Below are positions 44,054 through 54,889 of a DNA stretch of 64,000 nt, in pieces. The notes under the pieces are model-generated. The model was given only the letters and a program-made list of their open reading frames with translations, made no database searches and was not told the origin of the DNA. The stretch's first letter is position 1. Each line of letters begins with the position of its first letter. The stretch is from Helopsaltes ochotensis. Taxonomy: Eukaryota > Chordata > Aves > Passeriformes > Locustellidae. The stretch covers positions 87,410 to 151,409 of the forward strand of contig VXBM01001572.1 of the NCBI GenBank assembly GCA_013400155.1. Reading direction: 5' to 3'. Position numbers and translations under genes: made by a program.

Positions 44054-47000
44054 ATGCAGGTAGGAGCCGCCCGGCCCCGGGCCGAGCCCTTCTCCTCCCT
44101 CCTCCCCGGCCCCCCTCGGCACTTCTCCTCCTCCGTTATGGCTGGGAGTTCGTGCCCTGGGGGGTGACCCCCAACCCCGCCTCCAAACGGCCTCGCAAAG
44201 CCCGGAGCGGCCGGGCGCCTCTGTTCCCCACGTTTGGTGCTGAGCAAAAAGCTGCTCTCGCACATCTGGGGGATCCTTTTCCTTTTCGCCCCCCTTTTTC
44301 TCACGTTCCCACTCGAACACCCCAAGGACAGAATTTCCTCTTGAAGCAAAGAAAAGCCATCTCAGGAAAGTCTGAAAGCAGCTCAGCAGGGATAAAAGCA
44401 AGAACGCAAAATCAGTATAACATAATAAAAATTCAGAATGTATCTCAAAGCCTAGAAATCTTTAGGAGCAAGAAAAATACCAGGTTTGTTCTGGTTTTAC
44501 TGTAAATCTCGTTTGTCAGAGAGTCACACCGATGGGAGAAAATTAAAATAACTTTTAGATAGTTCTAGACAAAATACACTGCTAATTTCTTTCACTTTTA
44601 TTTTCCCCATAGCTTATTGCTTAGAGTGAATCTGAAAGACAGTTTGCATTGCGGCCAAGCGTGCTCAGAGTTTATTCTGGAATCTCACTGTTCTCCTCGT
44701 GCAGTGTCATGTAGCTGCCTGCTTTGCTAAATCCCACCCAGTGACCATCAAATTGTCCTTCTGCTGAAGAAACATCTCACCAGCCTGCTGCCTTCCTCCT
44801 GCTGAAACTCCCAGGGAAGAATTTTTCCCTGGAATGATGCACTGTCCAGTTCTCCTGATTTTGGGAGCTTTGCATTTAAGATGTGTCCAACTCCCATCTC
44901 CTCACCCCCCATTTTCAGAGGGCTCAGCTCCTCTGCCCACACACACAGTTGAGGGGTGGCTGCTCTAAATCACCTGCAAAAGCCTGCCTGAGCCTGAAGC
45001 GCTCAGAGTTGGTAACTGCTTCAGAAAATACCATTTGACAGCAAAATTGTTAATTTTCCAGTGAGTGAAGCTGAGAAATTGCTGGGATTCACATTAATAG
45101 GTTTTTAAGGGGAAACATTATCTGCTTGGCTGCCAGTAATATTTCAAGATCTAGATGTAGCTGGAAGCAGGATCTGAGCTCCCTTCTGGGAGCTCCCTTC
45201 TAGCTCACATGCTCTGGCTGAGGGGGAAAAGTAATTCTTGAGGGTCCAGAACTCCACGGACAGTGAGCAAGAGGAGCTTGCATCTCCCTAAACCGTGGGA
45301 TGGCCATTTCCACTTATGCCCAAATGATCACTGGGGACAGAGTGAGAGATCTCTCTCCATATGGTGTTTTCAGGACAAAATCAAAGCACTATTTACTGCC
45401 AGCTTTATTTTCACAGCTCTAAAGAACTGAAGTGCTCTCCTAAAACCTTGAGCATCCATCGAGCATCAGAGGATCCTGCAGGAACAGGGAGCCAGCACAG
45501 GCACTGCAGGCTCCGCTGGGCTTAGCTCCATCTTCTGCTTCCCTGCAGCCGTGGGGAGCGGGGATGGATAACCCCCATCCAGAGCCTGAACGAGGGCAGG
45601 CTCCTCTGCTAAAGAGCTGGAAAAAGAGAGGGATCTCTGGCTACTATTGCTGACTGGGGCAAGCAGGGACTCATCCTGGGGCTGGGATGAGGAAAAGTGT
45701 GAGGAAGAGCTGCAGACAGCACATCACATCACATCACACCGCTATGAGAGGCCAGTTAGGAAATGCTGGAGCAGGTGGAGGCATCTCCAAAGCAAAGGCA
45801 GGACCAGAGGTGGGAATTTCCCCCCACTGATGTGTCTGATCTCTTCCCCAGGGCAAAGTGGCCATCAGCTCTTCCAGCCCTGTGGTGGCAGTGTCGGTAC
45901 CACCCCCATCCCAGGCCAGACCCTCACCCATCAGCACCGGGGAGATCTTCAGGCTTCCAGGGAGGCTGAGTGAGTAGAGGTTGAGCAAGGTCAACGCTGC
46001 TCAAAAAGGAGTTCCCATGGGGTGAGAGAGGGTGGGCACAGCCATGGTGTCCCACCCAGGGACCATTCCCTGCTGGCAAGGGGCACAAGGCTTCGTCAGG
46101 GTTCATTTTCTCTCTGGTGTTTTTGACCCGTGAGCACTTAATATAGAGAGAAAGTTTGGTGATGGAGAAGAAGCCACCCCCAGCAGCTTTGAGGAGGAGA
46201 CAGAGTTTTTTACAGAGGTTGCTCCTGGTTTCAGGAATCCAGCCCTCCCTGTGGAGCAGGGATGATGTGATCCACTGGCTGCGATGGGCTGAGAAGGAAT
46301 ATTCCCTGCGGCCCACTGCCGGGAGCAAGTTTGAAATGAACGGCAAAGCCTTGTGCATCCTCACCAAGGACGACTTCAGACACCGAGCTCCGAGCTCAGG
46401 TTAGACCCAGGGCAAGGGGTTTGTGAGCACACAAGGTGTACTCCCTGCTGAGAGGGATCCATGGGACCAGGCTTTGTGCTGGAAATGAGGACAACTCTTC
46501 CTTTCTCAGGCCCCTCTGAGCTGCAAATACTTTGGGATGGGGAATAACCTCATCCTGTGTAGTTCAGAATCTCAGCAACATTACCTGAGAGGGAGCATTA
46601 GCCAAAGTCATCTGAGCAGAGCTTCCTTCCCTGCAGGGGATGTGCTTTACGAAATACTCCAGTTCATTAAGACTCAGAGAAGAGCTCTGGTGTGCAGCCC
46701 CTTGCTGAACCCACCCTTCAGGAAAGCCAGGAGCACGGAGGAAGGTATGTTGGGAGTGAAATATCCTGGGAGAACGGCAGTGTCCAGCAGGCAGAATCTG
46801 CCTGCAGCCCCAGTGGGTTGCACACACCTGGGGCTTGGAGCTCAGCCTGCTGAAACCATCCCACACCACCTGAGGGAGGCAGCCAGGCCCAGCAAAGTCC
46901 AGGTCATCTGGGAACTTGGTAGTGATGCAGCAGGTCAGAACCAGTGCTTGGCAGCACCAGGGGGTCTGTGGCAAACTGGCAAGGCTATGGCTACCCTAAA

Positions 47001-49711
47001 AAATCTGCCTGCAGATTGGGATTTGAATCAGGGAGGGTGAACAGCCAGGCAGAGGCACAGCCCTGCTGGAGACTATCCCTGCAACATAGCTCGGGAAGGG
47101 CTGAGGAGCCGAGGCTGAGCTTACACAGAGCTTCTGGGTCGGTGGGTGGGGTGGGGAGAGGGCCCAGGTGAGGTTGGTGTGGGCCAGTGAGGCTTCTTCG
47201 TGCTCTTGAGGGGCCCAGGTAGGAGTTAGGGTGGGGTTGGATTGGTGTCAGAGGAGGACCTGGGAGCACTTTCCTGGGTTTTTCTGCTGGTTCATGTGCA
47301 AAGTAATGAACATATTAAGTCCCCACAGCAATTTACCAGGGGGTGTCTATGCTCCAGAACATTTTCTTATTCCAATTTTTCTTCTGCTTTTGATCCTTAC
47401 CCTACCTGACATCTCCTCTAACCCTCCTGGACTTTCTGCTGCTCCAGCCTTAGAAAAATCCCAGGCTTTCCTCAGCACCCTCCTTCTCTGCCTGGGCTAG
47501 TCCCAGGCTGAGAACCACCCTGGGCTGTCCCCCCCCTCCTGTTTCAGGGCTTTGCAAGGTCTGGGACCTGCCCTGCTGAGCCACAGGGTGCTTTTGGGGG
47601 TTTTTTTGCAGGTGCAGACTGCAGTGCTGAGGCTGCCCCAGTTGTTTCCTCGTGGCTGAGCCGTACAGAGCAGCCCCTGTTTCACAGCCACACGCAGCCA
47701 CTGAACCTCTCCCACCACAGCTCAGAGAGTGGCTGCAGGCCAGCTGCCATCTGCTCCTTCCCTGCTACCCTGTCGGCCCCAGTGGATGGGAAAATTGCAG
47801 GTAATTATGAATTTATAGCCTCGTTCCTTGGGGGAACGAGACGGTGCTTTGTCCTGCCTGCCCATCTGTCTCCCTTCTCCCCATTCCATGCTTTTCCACC
47901 TCAGTTTCCCCCGCCTGAAAAACTGTAAATGCTCCGAGATCTCACAGTAAAAGCGCCGTGCGTGCGCTCCGGGTTCCTCTCGTGCTTTTTGTCGCTGCTA
48001 AATGTGCAATCCTGCTGCTGAGCCAGCCTCGCTGGAGCACAGTGGGAGCTCTGGGAGCAGCGATTCCCCCGTGCTCAGACTGCAGGCTGCTGTGGGAATA
48101 CGTGTACCAGCTCCTGGCCGACCGCCGCTACGAGCCCTACATCAGGTGGGAGGACAGGGAAGCCAAGGTCTTCCGCGTCGTCAACCCCAACGGGCTGGCC
48201 CAGCTCTGGGGCAACCACAAGGTAAATCCAACTGAGAGCCAGTTTGTCACCCCCGAGAATGAATTTGTCGTCCCGGGGCTTCTGCGTGTCCCTTTCATCA
48301 CCTGTTCCCTAGAGCTGATGGCCCAAGGGCTGAGGAGGGGGACACAGGGGGTGCAGGGTTAGTGAGAGATGCCAGCCTGGTGGTTAAAGAGGGATTTTCT
48401 CATCCCTTGGCAAGCAAAGAGTGAAGCCAGTCTGGGTTAGGTGTTGGAATTCTGGAAATCTGGATTTTGAGATTTTTGGTATGTAGTAATATATGTAGGG
48501 CAAGATGGAGACTTTAGGATTGTCCTGGGGTGACAATACCTTGTATCCCAATCGTGTATTGTCACCCCAGGACAAGGATGGAGGTTAGTTGTTCTTTTTT
48601 TCACCTTCTTCCTTCTTCTTCGTGAGTTTGGGTGCTTTTCTGTAATTGGTTGGTAGTGTCCACATTGTGGGCTTCAAGTAGCTCGTTACTGGGTTTAAAG
48701 TGAAAATAATTTAGGTGGCATTTCATAATTGGACAGTTTATCCTTGAAAAGACCTTGTAGAGATAGAGAAGTGCTCCATTTTACCTCATTTCTCTAACTT
48801 GCTAGTTAGAGCTCATGGCTCATGAGTCTGTAAATAGGTAAGAAATAATAAACATCCCAGTCCAAACGCAAAACCTGCGTTTCCCGTGTGTTAATCCTGA
48901 CCTTGGCAGAGAAAAAGAAGCCAAAACTGTCACAGTTAGGGACCCACAATGCCCCAAACCACCTCAGGTGTCCCGTGTGTGGCCCTGCTGCACACAGACC
49001 CACGCCAAGTGTTCTTGCTTGCTTTTGCTCAACACCCCACAATTCTTTTCTCCTTCCAGAACCGGATGAACATGACCTATGAGAAGATGTCACGGGCGCT
49101 CAGACACTACTACAAACTCAACATCATCAAAAAGGAGCCAGGGCAGAAGCTGTTGTTCAGGTGAGGTGAAGCAGAACAGAGAAAGGAGCAGCCTGGGACA
49201 GCGTGGATGGGGCATGGAAAGGTGATGAGCTCCAGATGTTGGCAGCTGCTTCATCCAACAACATCCTCCCCTGCACATAGCCCAGAGGGTTTGTGTCCAG
49301 CCTCTGTCCTGGGATCTCAGTGCTTCCTGGGATCCTCAGCAAAGCCCAAGGATGGCAAATCCCCTCTGAGCTCCAGAGCTCAGCTGATCACAGAATTATG
49401 GAAAGGTTTGGGTTGGAAGGGGCTTTAAAGCTCATCTCATTCCACCTCTTGCCATGGGCAGGGACACCTCCCACTGTCCCAAGTTGCTCCAAGCCCTGTC
49501 CAGCCTGGCCTTGTTGAGGGCAAAGGCTCCAGTATTTAGAGCCTGGTTTGGGGCTGGGTTTGGACGTGCCCTTAAAGTCATCACAAAAATGTATTTCAGG
49601 TTTTTGAAGACTCCTGGGGAGGTTGTCCATGAGAAATCCAGCAAACTGGAGCAGCTGGAGAATGAGGACCATGAGGATTTGAAGGAAGACCCACTGGAGG
49701 TTTCACCATAG
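44054..49711 (+). CDS. ETV7: ETV7 (TEL2), PNT and ETS domain transcription factor
   Basis: ETS-family repressor, paralogue of ETV6, acting in the nucleus. Eight exons join in frame: 44054-44059 (Met-Gln), 45852-45969, 46235-46399, 46637-46744, 47612-47800, 48079-48221, 49060-49160 and 49600-49711 (TAG). The product is 313 aa; I recall 341 for human, the shortfall being in the linker. The pointed (PNT/SAM) domain is at about residues 42-115 (DDVIHWLRWAEKEYSL, MNGKALCILTKDDFRHRAPSSG). The ETS domain is at about 197-285, with LLWEYVYQLLADRRYEPYIRW and recognition helix MSRALRHYYKLNIIKKE. A two-codon first exon, MQ, matches the mammalian gene structure, and exon 2 (GKVAISSSPVVAV) aligns with the human N-terminus. 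The linker exon 5 is poorly conserved but open. ETV7 is known to be missing from mouse and rat; here it looks intact. Confidence 0.95.
48521..48905 (+). mobile_element. candidate solo LTR in ETV7 intron 6
   Basis: Begins TGTCCTGGGGTGACAATACC, whose first 20 bases (from 48520) recur perfectly inverted at 48556-48575 after a 16-bp loop. About 270 bases further is AATAAA (48847-48852) followed by a C-rich stretch with AACCTGCGTTTCCCGTG, fitting R-U5. The right end and target duplication are unclear. Located between ETV7 exons 6 and 7, sense. Confidence 0.45.
49390..49515 (-). mobile_element. CR1 LINE 3' fragment (last ETV7 intron)
   Basis: CACAGAATTATGGAAAGGTT then TGGGTTGGAAGGGGCTTTAA and CCCAAGTTGCTCCAAGCCCT; reverse-oriented CR1 end 85 bases before the last ETV7 exon. 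Confidence 0.9.
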
Positions 49712-50550
49712 TAAATCTTTGGAGGCTTCACTTCAGTGCATCAGAGAGAGACTTGTGCTTTGCTGGGCAGTGCTGGTGTCTCTTGCCTGTCCTGGACAGA
49801 AGGCCACAGAGCTGGCCTGGACTTCAAACCCTGCTGTGAGCCAGAGCTGGGACATCTCTGGGGCTTCATTAGCAAAACACACCCAGAAGCTGTCCCCCAG
49901 CCTCAAAAGTGCAGGTGGATGTGTGGGCTGGTCTTCTGCTGGTTCCTCTCCTGCCCTTTGGGAGGGAATGTGATATTTTTGCTCTGAAATTTTGATGCTT
50001 GTCTTGAAGGTCTAAACTTGTGGGAAAGATCCCTCTGTTCTTCATGCTGAACAGAGCAGAGCACGAGCTCCAGGCTGAGCATCTGCTGCTCTGCTTTGGC
50101 AGTGGGTGCTGTGAGTGTCCTGCTCTGAACCTGAGCCCTTTCCCCAGCTTGAACATGGGCTGGCATTGCAAATATGCTGGAATCTCACTGTCTCCTGTGA
50201 GGCTGCTCCTGGGATTAAGGTTAGGAGTGTGCTGCAATACCTGCCTGGATCAGGCCTGGCTGAAGCTCCAGGCTCCATGGTTGCCTGTAGCTGGTATTCA
50301 CTTTAACTACTTCCCTCCAGGTAATGACTTTTTAAATTAATTTTGTGATTAAATAATGTGAAAAGTAAAAAAAAAAAGCCAGTAACAAATATGACCCCAC
50401 CCATGGTCAGATATGTGATTATTTGCTTTGAGTTTGAAGCAGGAATACCTGAAGTGAACAGTCTGTATGTGTGTGTGAAAACAGAAAATACCCACTACTA
50501 TTTTCACTTTGCTTTCCACAGAGGAAATAAAATGCTGTGACTCTAAGGTT
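49712..50550 (+). other. ETV7: ETV7 3' untranslated region
   Basis: Non-coding sequence from the TAG at 49709-49711 to just past an AATAAA at 50526-50531. No coding frame or repeat was recognised. The end is inferred from the signal only. Confidence 0.5.
50526..50531 (+). promoter_or_regulatory. ETV7: candidate polyadenylation signal for ETV7
   Basis: AATAAA in GAGGAAATAAAATGCTGTG, about 0.8 kb after the ETV7 stop; the first clean canonical signal downstream on the plus strand. Confidence 0.5.
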
Positions 50551-53500
50551 GAAAATCTCACTTCTTTCTGTTTGAAGGTCTGAAACTGGGAAATCCAAAC
50601 TTTCTTCATTTAAAACCAGCTCCTGTGAGCCCCCTGATCTTGTCCCCAAAATCCTTTGGCAGCCCCTATATCAGAAGTCACCAGTCTGAGCTGCTCAGCA
50701 GCTGATGGGTGAGCACAGCACAAACACATGGTTGCACCATGAGGTTTCCACCACAACTGGTGGAAACAGTTGAGGTGGAAAGGGCTACAGTCCCTTTGAC
50801 TGTAACTGGTCTTGGTCCTGCAACACTGCAGCTGCAGCTTGGACATGCTAGTGGGCAGTAGCCAGTGAGAGACAGTGCTGGGATGGGTGGTGGCTGGATG
50901 GCAAAGCTGCAGCTCTACAACATCTCTGGAAAACTGGCTGAGGAGATTCACTTCCAGAACAAAAATCACCAGCTCATTGGCAGAACAGAGGTGCTTGAGA
51001 ATTGGAGTGGTGGAGGAGAAGGAAAGGAAGAGCTCTAGCGGGGCAAGTGAGTGTGAGGTCACAGCCCGGGGGAGATCCTGGCGAGGAAGGGAGGCCACAA
51101 TCCCTGTAAGAGAGGGGGCTAAAGAGCACCCAGCACCCTCCAAGCTGGAGCCTGGGAATGCTCCACAGCAGGAAGGTGCAGTGAATCACCCAAACCTCAT
51201 CCTTCCCTCCACAAAGGATGCTCTTTGTCCCAGGGAAGAGTCAAAACAAATCTTCCTCAGGGTGAAATCTTTCAGCTTTGGTGGGACAGCAGATCTCCTT
51301 CCTTGGGAACTGTAACATCCAGGCCCTGTTCCACTCCTGGGACATGCACCTGTGGGTCCGTTTTTCCTGATCTCCTCTTTCCACTCCACTTTCTTGCAAC
51401 AGAAACAGCCCTGATGGCTCCTGAGGATCCCACTGCTTCTTCCACCTGTGTGTTTGTTTTGTTGGAGCAGGTGGCAGTTGGTGGCCCTGGTTCTTGTGCT
51501 GTGCTCGCAGGGAGTGTGCGAGGTGACCTCTCCACCTGTTTTTCCCGTGATGACTAAAGGTCACTCTGGGCTTGGCTGGGGATTTCCTTTCCTGGCTGGG
51601 AAGCTGCCAAAAGCCCTCAACCCCTCCTTGTGCCTCCCTGAGCAGCTCCAGAGGGGTCTTGGAGGGTGACAATCCAAGGGCACCTTTGCAAGGATGGCTT
51701 GGAATGATGAGCTTTGTCCTAGGAAGGTTTCACGTACCTCCTGGAGAAATACCTGTCTTTCCCTGTGACAGAGGCAGGAGGGCTGTAAACCTGCAGCTTT
51801 CCCGGAACAGGAACCCATCCCTGTCAGTAAACAATGGAATAACCACTGCTTGTGCCAGGGAGTTTGGTGTGGGGGCGTGGGGAGGGACAGCACACGGCTG
51901 CCGGTGACTTTTGGCATGGCTGGAGCTCAGGGGCCGTGAAACACAGACAGGTGCCTCATGTGGGCTTCCCCAGAGGTTTGCAGGTGCTCCATTCCCTGGT
52001 GAACATCAGCCACCCTTCCAGCAGCCCCATATCTGCTGCTTTGGGGCAGGGCACTGCACAGTGCTCATCTGCCGGGGAAAGCAGCTCCAACCATGTCCAG
52101 GGCTGGAGGAAAAGAGAATTTGCTTTGGGGGCTGGTGCCCATCACCCCCTTGGATCAGAGGAACTGCAGAACTGGGCTGAGAGGTTTCCACTGAGGCCAT
52201 GTGTTGGCTGGGGCAGGGAGGGTGGCTGCCCTCAACACCCCTGCCATGGTTCAAGTGTTCCCAACACTCCTGCCGTGGTTCAGGTGTTCCCCCCAACACC
52301 CCTACCATGGTCCAGGTGTTCCCCCCAACATTCCTGCTGTGGTTCAGGTGTTCCCCTCAACACCCCTGCCATGGTTCAGGTTCTCCCCTCAACACCTCTG
52401 CCATGGTTCAGGTGTTCCCAACACCCCTGCCATGGTTCAAGTGTTCCCAACACTCCTGCCGTGGTTCAGGTGTTCCCCCCAACACCCCTACCATGGTCCA
52501 GGTGTTCCCCCCAACACTCCTGCTGTGGTTCAGGTGTTCCCCCAACACCCCTGCCGTGGTTCAGGTTCTCCCCTCCACTCCACCATCACAGATCAGACCT
52601 GCAGCTGCTGTGTTTTTGTGCCCAGGTTGGTTGGTTGATGGCTCAAAGGGACCTTTGTGGTCAACATAAAACACAGTGGCCTCCTACAGCAGGTCAGCTT
52701 GCCTGTGGCTTTGGCTGGCCAAACCTAGAAGACCTCTGAGGTGGGTGTTTCCCAACCCCTCTAGAAACCCATTTGAGATTGTCCCAGCTTCCTGCAGACG
52801 AGTTTTCCTGATTCCCAGTCTCAGCCTGTGCCTTCCCAAGGAATCCAGCAGCTTTGACCCTGCCTTTTGAATCTGTTAATCCGTTGTTGCCCTTTGCACT
52901 TTGCAGCTCCATGTGGGGAATGCCTCTCCCTTGTGGTTTTTTTTTTTTCTGTCTTCTGAGGCAATTTCTGGAACAGAAGCCATGGGTTTAGTTCTGCTTT
53001 TCCCCCCAACACCACTGGCCTGAAAACACCAACCCCAGCACTGGCTGCTCCTCCCCCACAACCACATTTCCTGCCAGCTTCCTTGTTTTCTCCCAGCACT
53101 AATGAAAGAAAAGTGGATGAAAAATTTGGGCCCAGATCTCTTGCCCCCACTCTGGTACTGGGATTTTGGTTTATCTCAGCCTCCTGAATCTTTTTCTTGT
53201 GCCTCTCTCCTGTTAGGTTCGAACATGTTCCAGATCCCCGGAGGGATCTGAGCTTGGATAACGGTCTTGGTCCTGAATCACATTCCAGGTGAAGATTTTT
53301 CCTGGAGTTTGGCTCTCCCATCTTCTGGCTGTGTCTGGAAGAGGCCACAGACCAATGCTCATTCCCAACTAACCATGAGCAGGGAGGGTGTTTGGACTCA
53401 GCTTTGGGTAATCTCCAGTACAAAGATCTCCAAACTGGAGATGGCCAAACTGACCCCCATGGCTGCAGTGGATGTGGCTTTTTGTTTTATGGAACAAAAT

Positions 53501-54700
53501 AGATTCTGAAACTGCTCCTCACCCCCTGGAATCGACTTGCTTGTGGAAGGATGTGGACAAGAGCTGGGAAGCAGCCTGGAAACTCCTCACCCATTTATTA
53601 GTAGATGGGGGTGCTGAAAAACTGAGCCAGGTAATTCCTAATCAATACCAGACTCTGATTCAGCCGTGTGGGCTCAGGAAAAATGGAAGGATGTGGTCTG
53701 GATCTCTCCTGGTCACAGGAAATTACAGCATGGAGAATTTATAGAAAAGAGAAATAAAACAGTCCTGAAGTGCTCTGATTGCAAGCTGAACTCCGTATTA
53801 GGAAAAGTAAATTTTTATCCAGGAGACACCTTGGCTGAACATCATTCGGGCTGAAAACAGCGCTGCTCCGGTGGAAATCTTCCCGAGGGCTTTTCCAAAA
53901 AGGGGTTTTCCAAAGCCCGTGTGACTGCAGCTGCCGCCCGGCCCGGCCCCATCCCTGCGAGCTGCAGTGCGGAGTTTTGCCATCAGATGGCAAAGCAGCG
54001 ATGGGGAACAGTGGGAAGCACCTGCCGGAGGATGCCACGACCACGGGAGGGGGCACCGGGGTGGCCGTGGGGCCAAACGGAGCTTTGGTGCCGGATTTGA
54101 TTATCCCGGGTGCGGTTTGTAGGTGTTGGGCTGGGCAGATCTGCCCTGGTAGGAGATTTTCCATCCCTGTGGGTGAGGCTGAGCGGAGCCACAGAAGTGG
54201 GAAAAATTTGGGGCAAGAGCTGATTCACGTTTTAGCGTGGAAGCACGGGCTGTCCGATGGACCCTGGGGTGGGTTTCAGGGATGTTTCAGCCCGCCTGTG
54301 CCCAGGGTTGTGGAAGAACCTGACAGTGCCATGTCCCAGAGGGTCTGTGGTCCCACCGGAGCTGCCTGGGATCTCCAGGGGTGTGAGCAGGGCTCACAGC
54401 AGAGCTCCAGGAGTGTGAGCAGGGCACTCTGCTTCCTGCACTGAAACTCCGCTCATCCGATAAAAGTTGTGACTTCCCCTCACAGAAACAACCCAGAAGA
54501 GCCCATTTCGGGCATCACACCCATTAAAAAACAATAAACCAAACCAAACCGAAAGGCAAACAGCTGCCTGAGATAGCTGGTCTCAAAGGGCAGTGCTTAC
54601 AGCAGGTGACAGGTGATTTTTATGTTGTTTTGCTGCTACTTGTCATAAGGAAGTTGTTTTCTCCTCCAGCGAAACTCCCGCCCGTTGATCTCCACCACGA
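50551..54700. other. intergenic region ETV7 to BNIP5
   Basis: About 4.1 kb. The only clear structure is the 29/32-bp minisatellite at 52234-52577. A CpG-richer patch at about 53.92-54.12 kb precedes the BNIP5 promoter by 0.7 kb. Several open frames of 100-300 codons occur, but they have no recognisable domain, no supporting splice pattern, and overlap the minisatellite or GC-rich DNA. Confidence 0.5.
52234..52577. repeat. 29/32-bp minisatellite with 186-bp higher-order period
   Basis: Eleven head-to-tail units built on AACACCCCTGCCATGGTTCA followed by GGTGTTCCCCCC. Units are 32 bp, with 29-bp versions lacking three C. Units 1-5 (from 52234) recur in the same order with the same variants as units 7-11 (from 52420), so a 186-bp block of six units was duplicated as a whole. 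Seven units contain CAGGTGTT. No recognisable coding role, although several frames stay open because the unit lacks stops. Confidence 0.9.
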
Positions 54701-54830
54701 GGGCGGTGATAGCGGGGATCCCAGGCGGAAGCTTTGGCTGCTCTCCTACCTGAATGGCTGCTAAAAATAGGACTTAACTCAGCCACTAGCTTGGGTATAA
54801 AAAGGCACCTCCCAGGAGAGCCTGCGATCC
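54561..54830 (+). promoter_or_regulatory. BNIP5: BNIP5 promoter: TATA box, MEF2-type site, E-boxes
   Basis: TATAAAAA at 54795-54802 places a start near 54825, about 65 nt before the ATG. CTAAAAATAG at 54761-54770, about 25 bp upstream of the TATA box, is a perfect match to the MEF2 consensus. E-boxes CAGCTG (54561-54566) and two CAGGTG (54603-54608, 54610-54615) lie further up. The motifs are seen directly; their use is inferred. Confidence 0.6.
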
Positions 54831-54889
54831 CTCAGCGCCTGTGGCCCGGGAGCAGGTCTTGAACTGTGTCCAAAGGAGCAGAAATACTC

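Larger units (their letters stand above)
42900..44250. promoter_or_regulatory. CpG-rich divergent promoter region of KCTD20 and ETV7
   Basis: Two CpG-dense blocks, about 42.9-43.1 kb and 43.65-44.25 kb, flank a C-rich minisatellite. KCTD20 leaves to the left from the first block and ETV7 to the right from the second, so the genes are head to head with their first-exon donors 1.1 kb apart. GC boxes and CCAAT boxes are visible; TATA is not. The long open frames crossing this region reflect a lack of AT-rich stop codons, not genes. Confidence 0.7.

Noticed and set aside
43088..44401. Long open frames of 160-360 codons on both strands around the KCTD20/ETV7 promoters
   Set aside because: They fall in C-rich repeat and CpG-island DNA where stop codons are rare, overlap each other on both strands, and have low-complexity Pro/Ser/Arg/Gly composition with no domain.
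50875..51315. A 146-codon frame after the ETV7 3' end
   Set aside because: No recognisable motif, no promoter or signal context, and other frames of similar length overlap on the opposite strand.
51852..52739. A 295-codon open frame between ETV7 and BNIP5
   Set aside because: Most of it is translated minisatellite, and all three frames stay open across the array because the unit lacks stops. No conserved domain outside the repeat.
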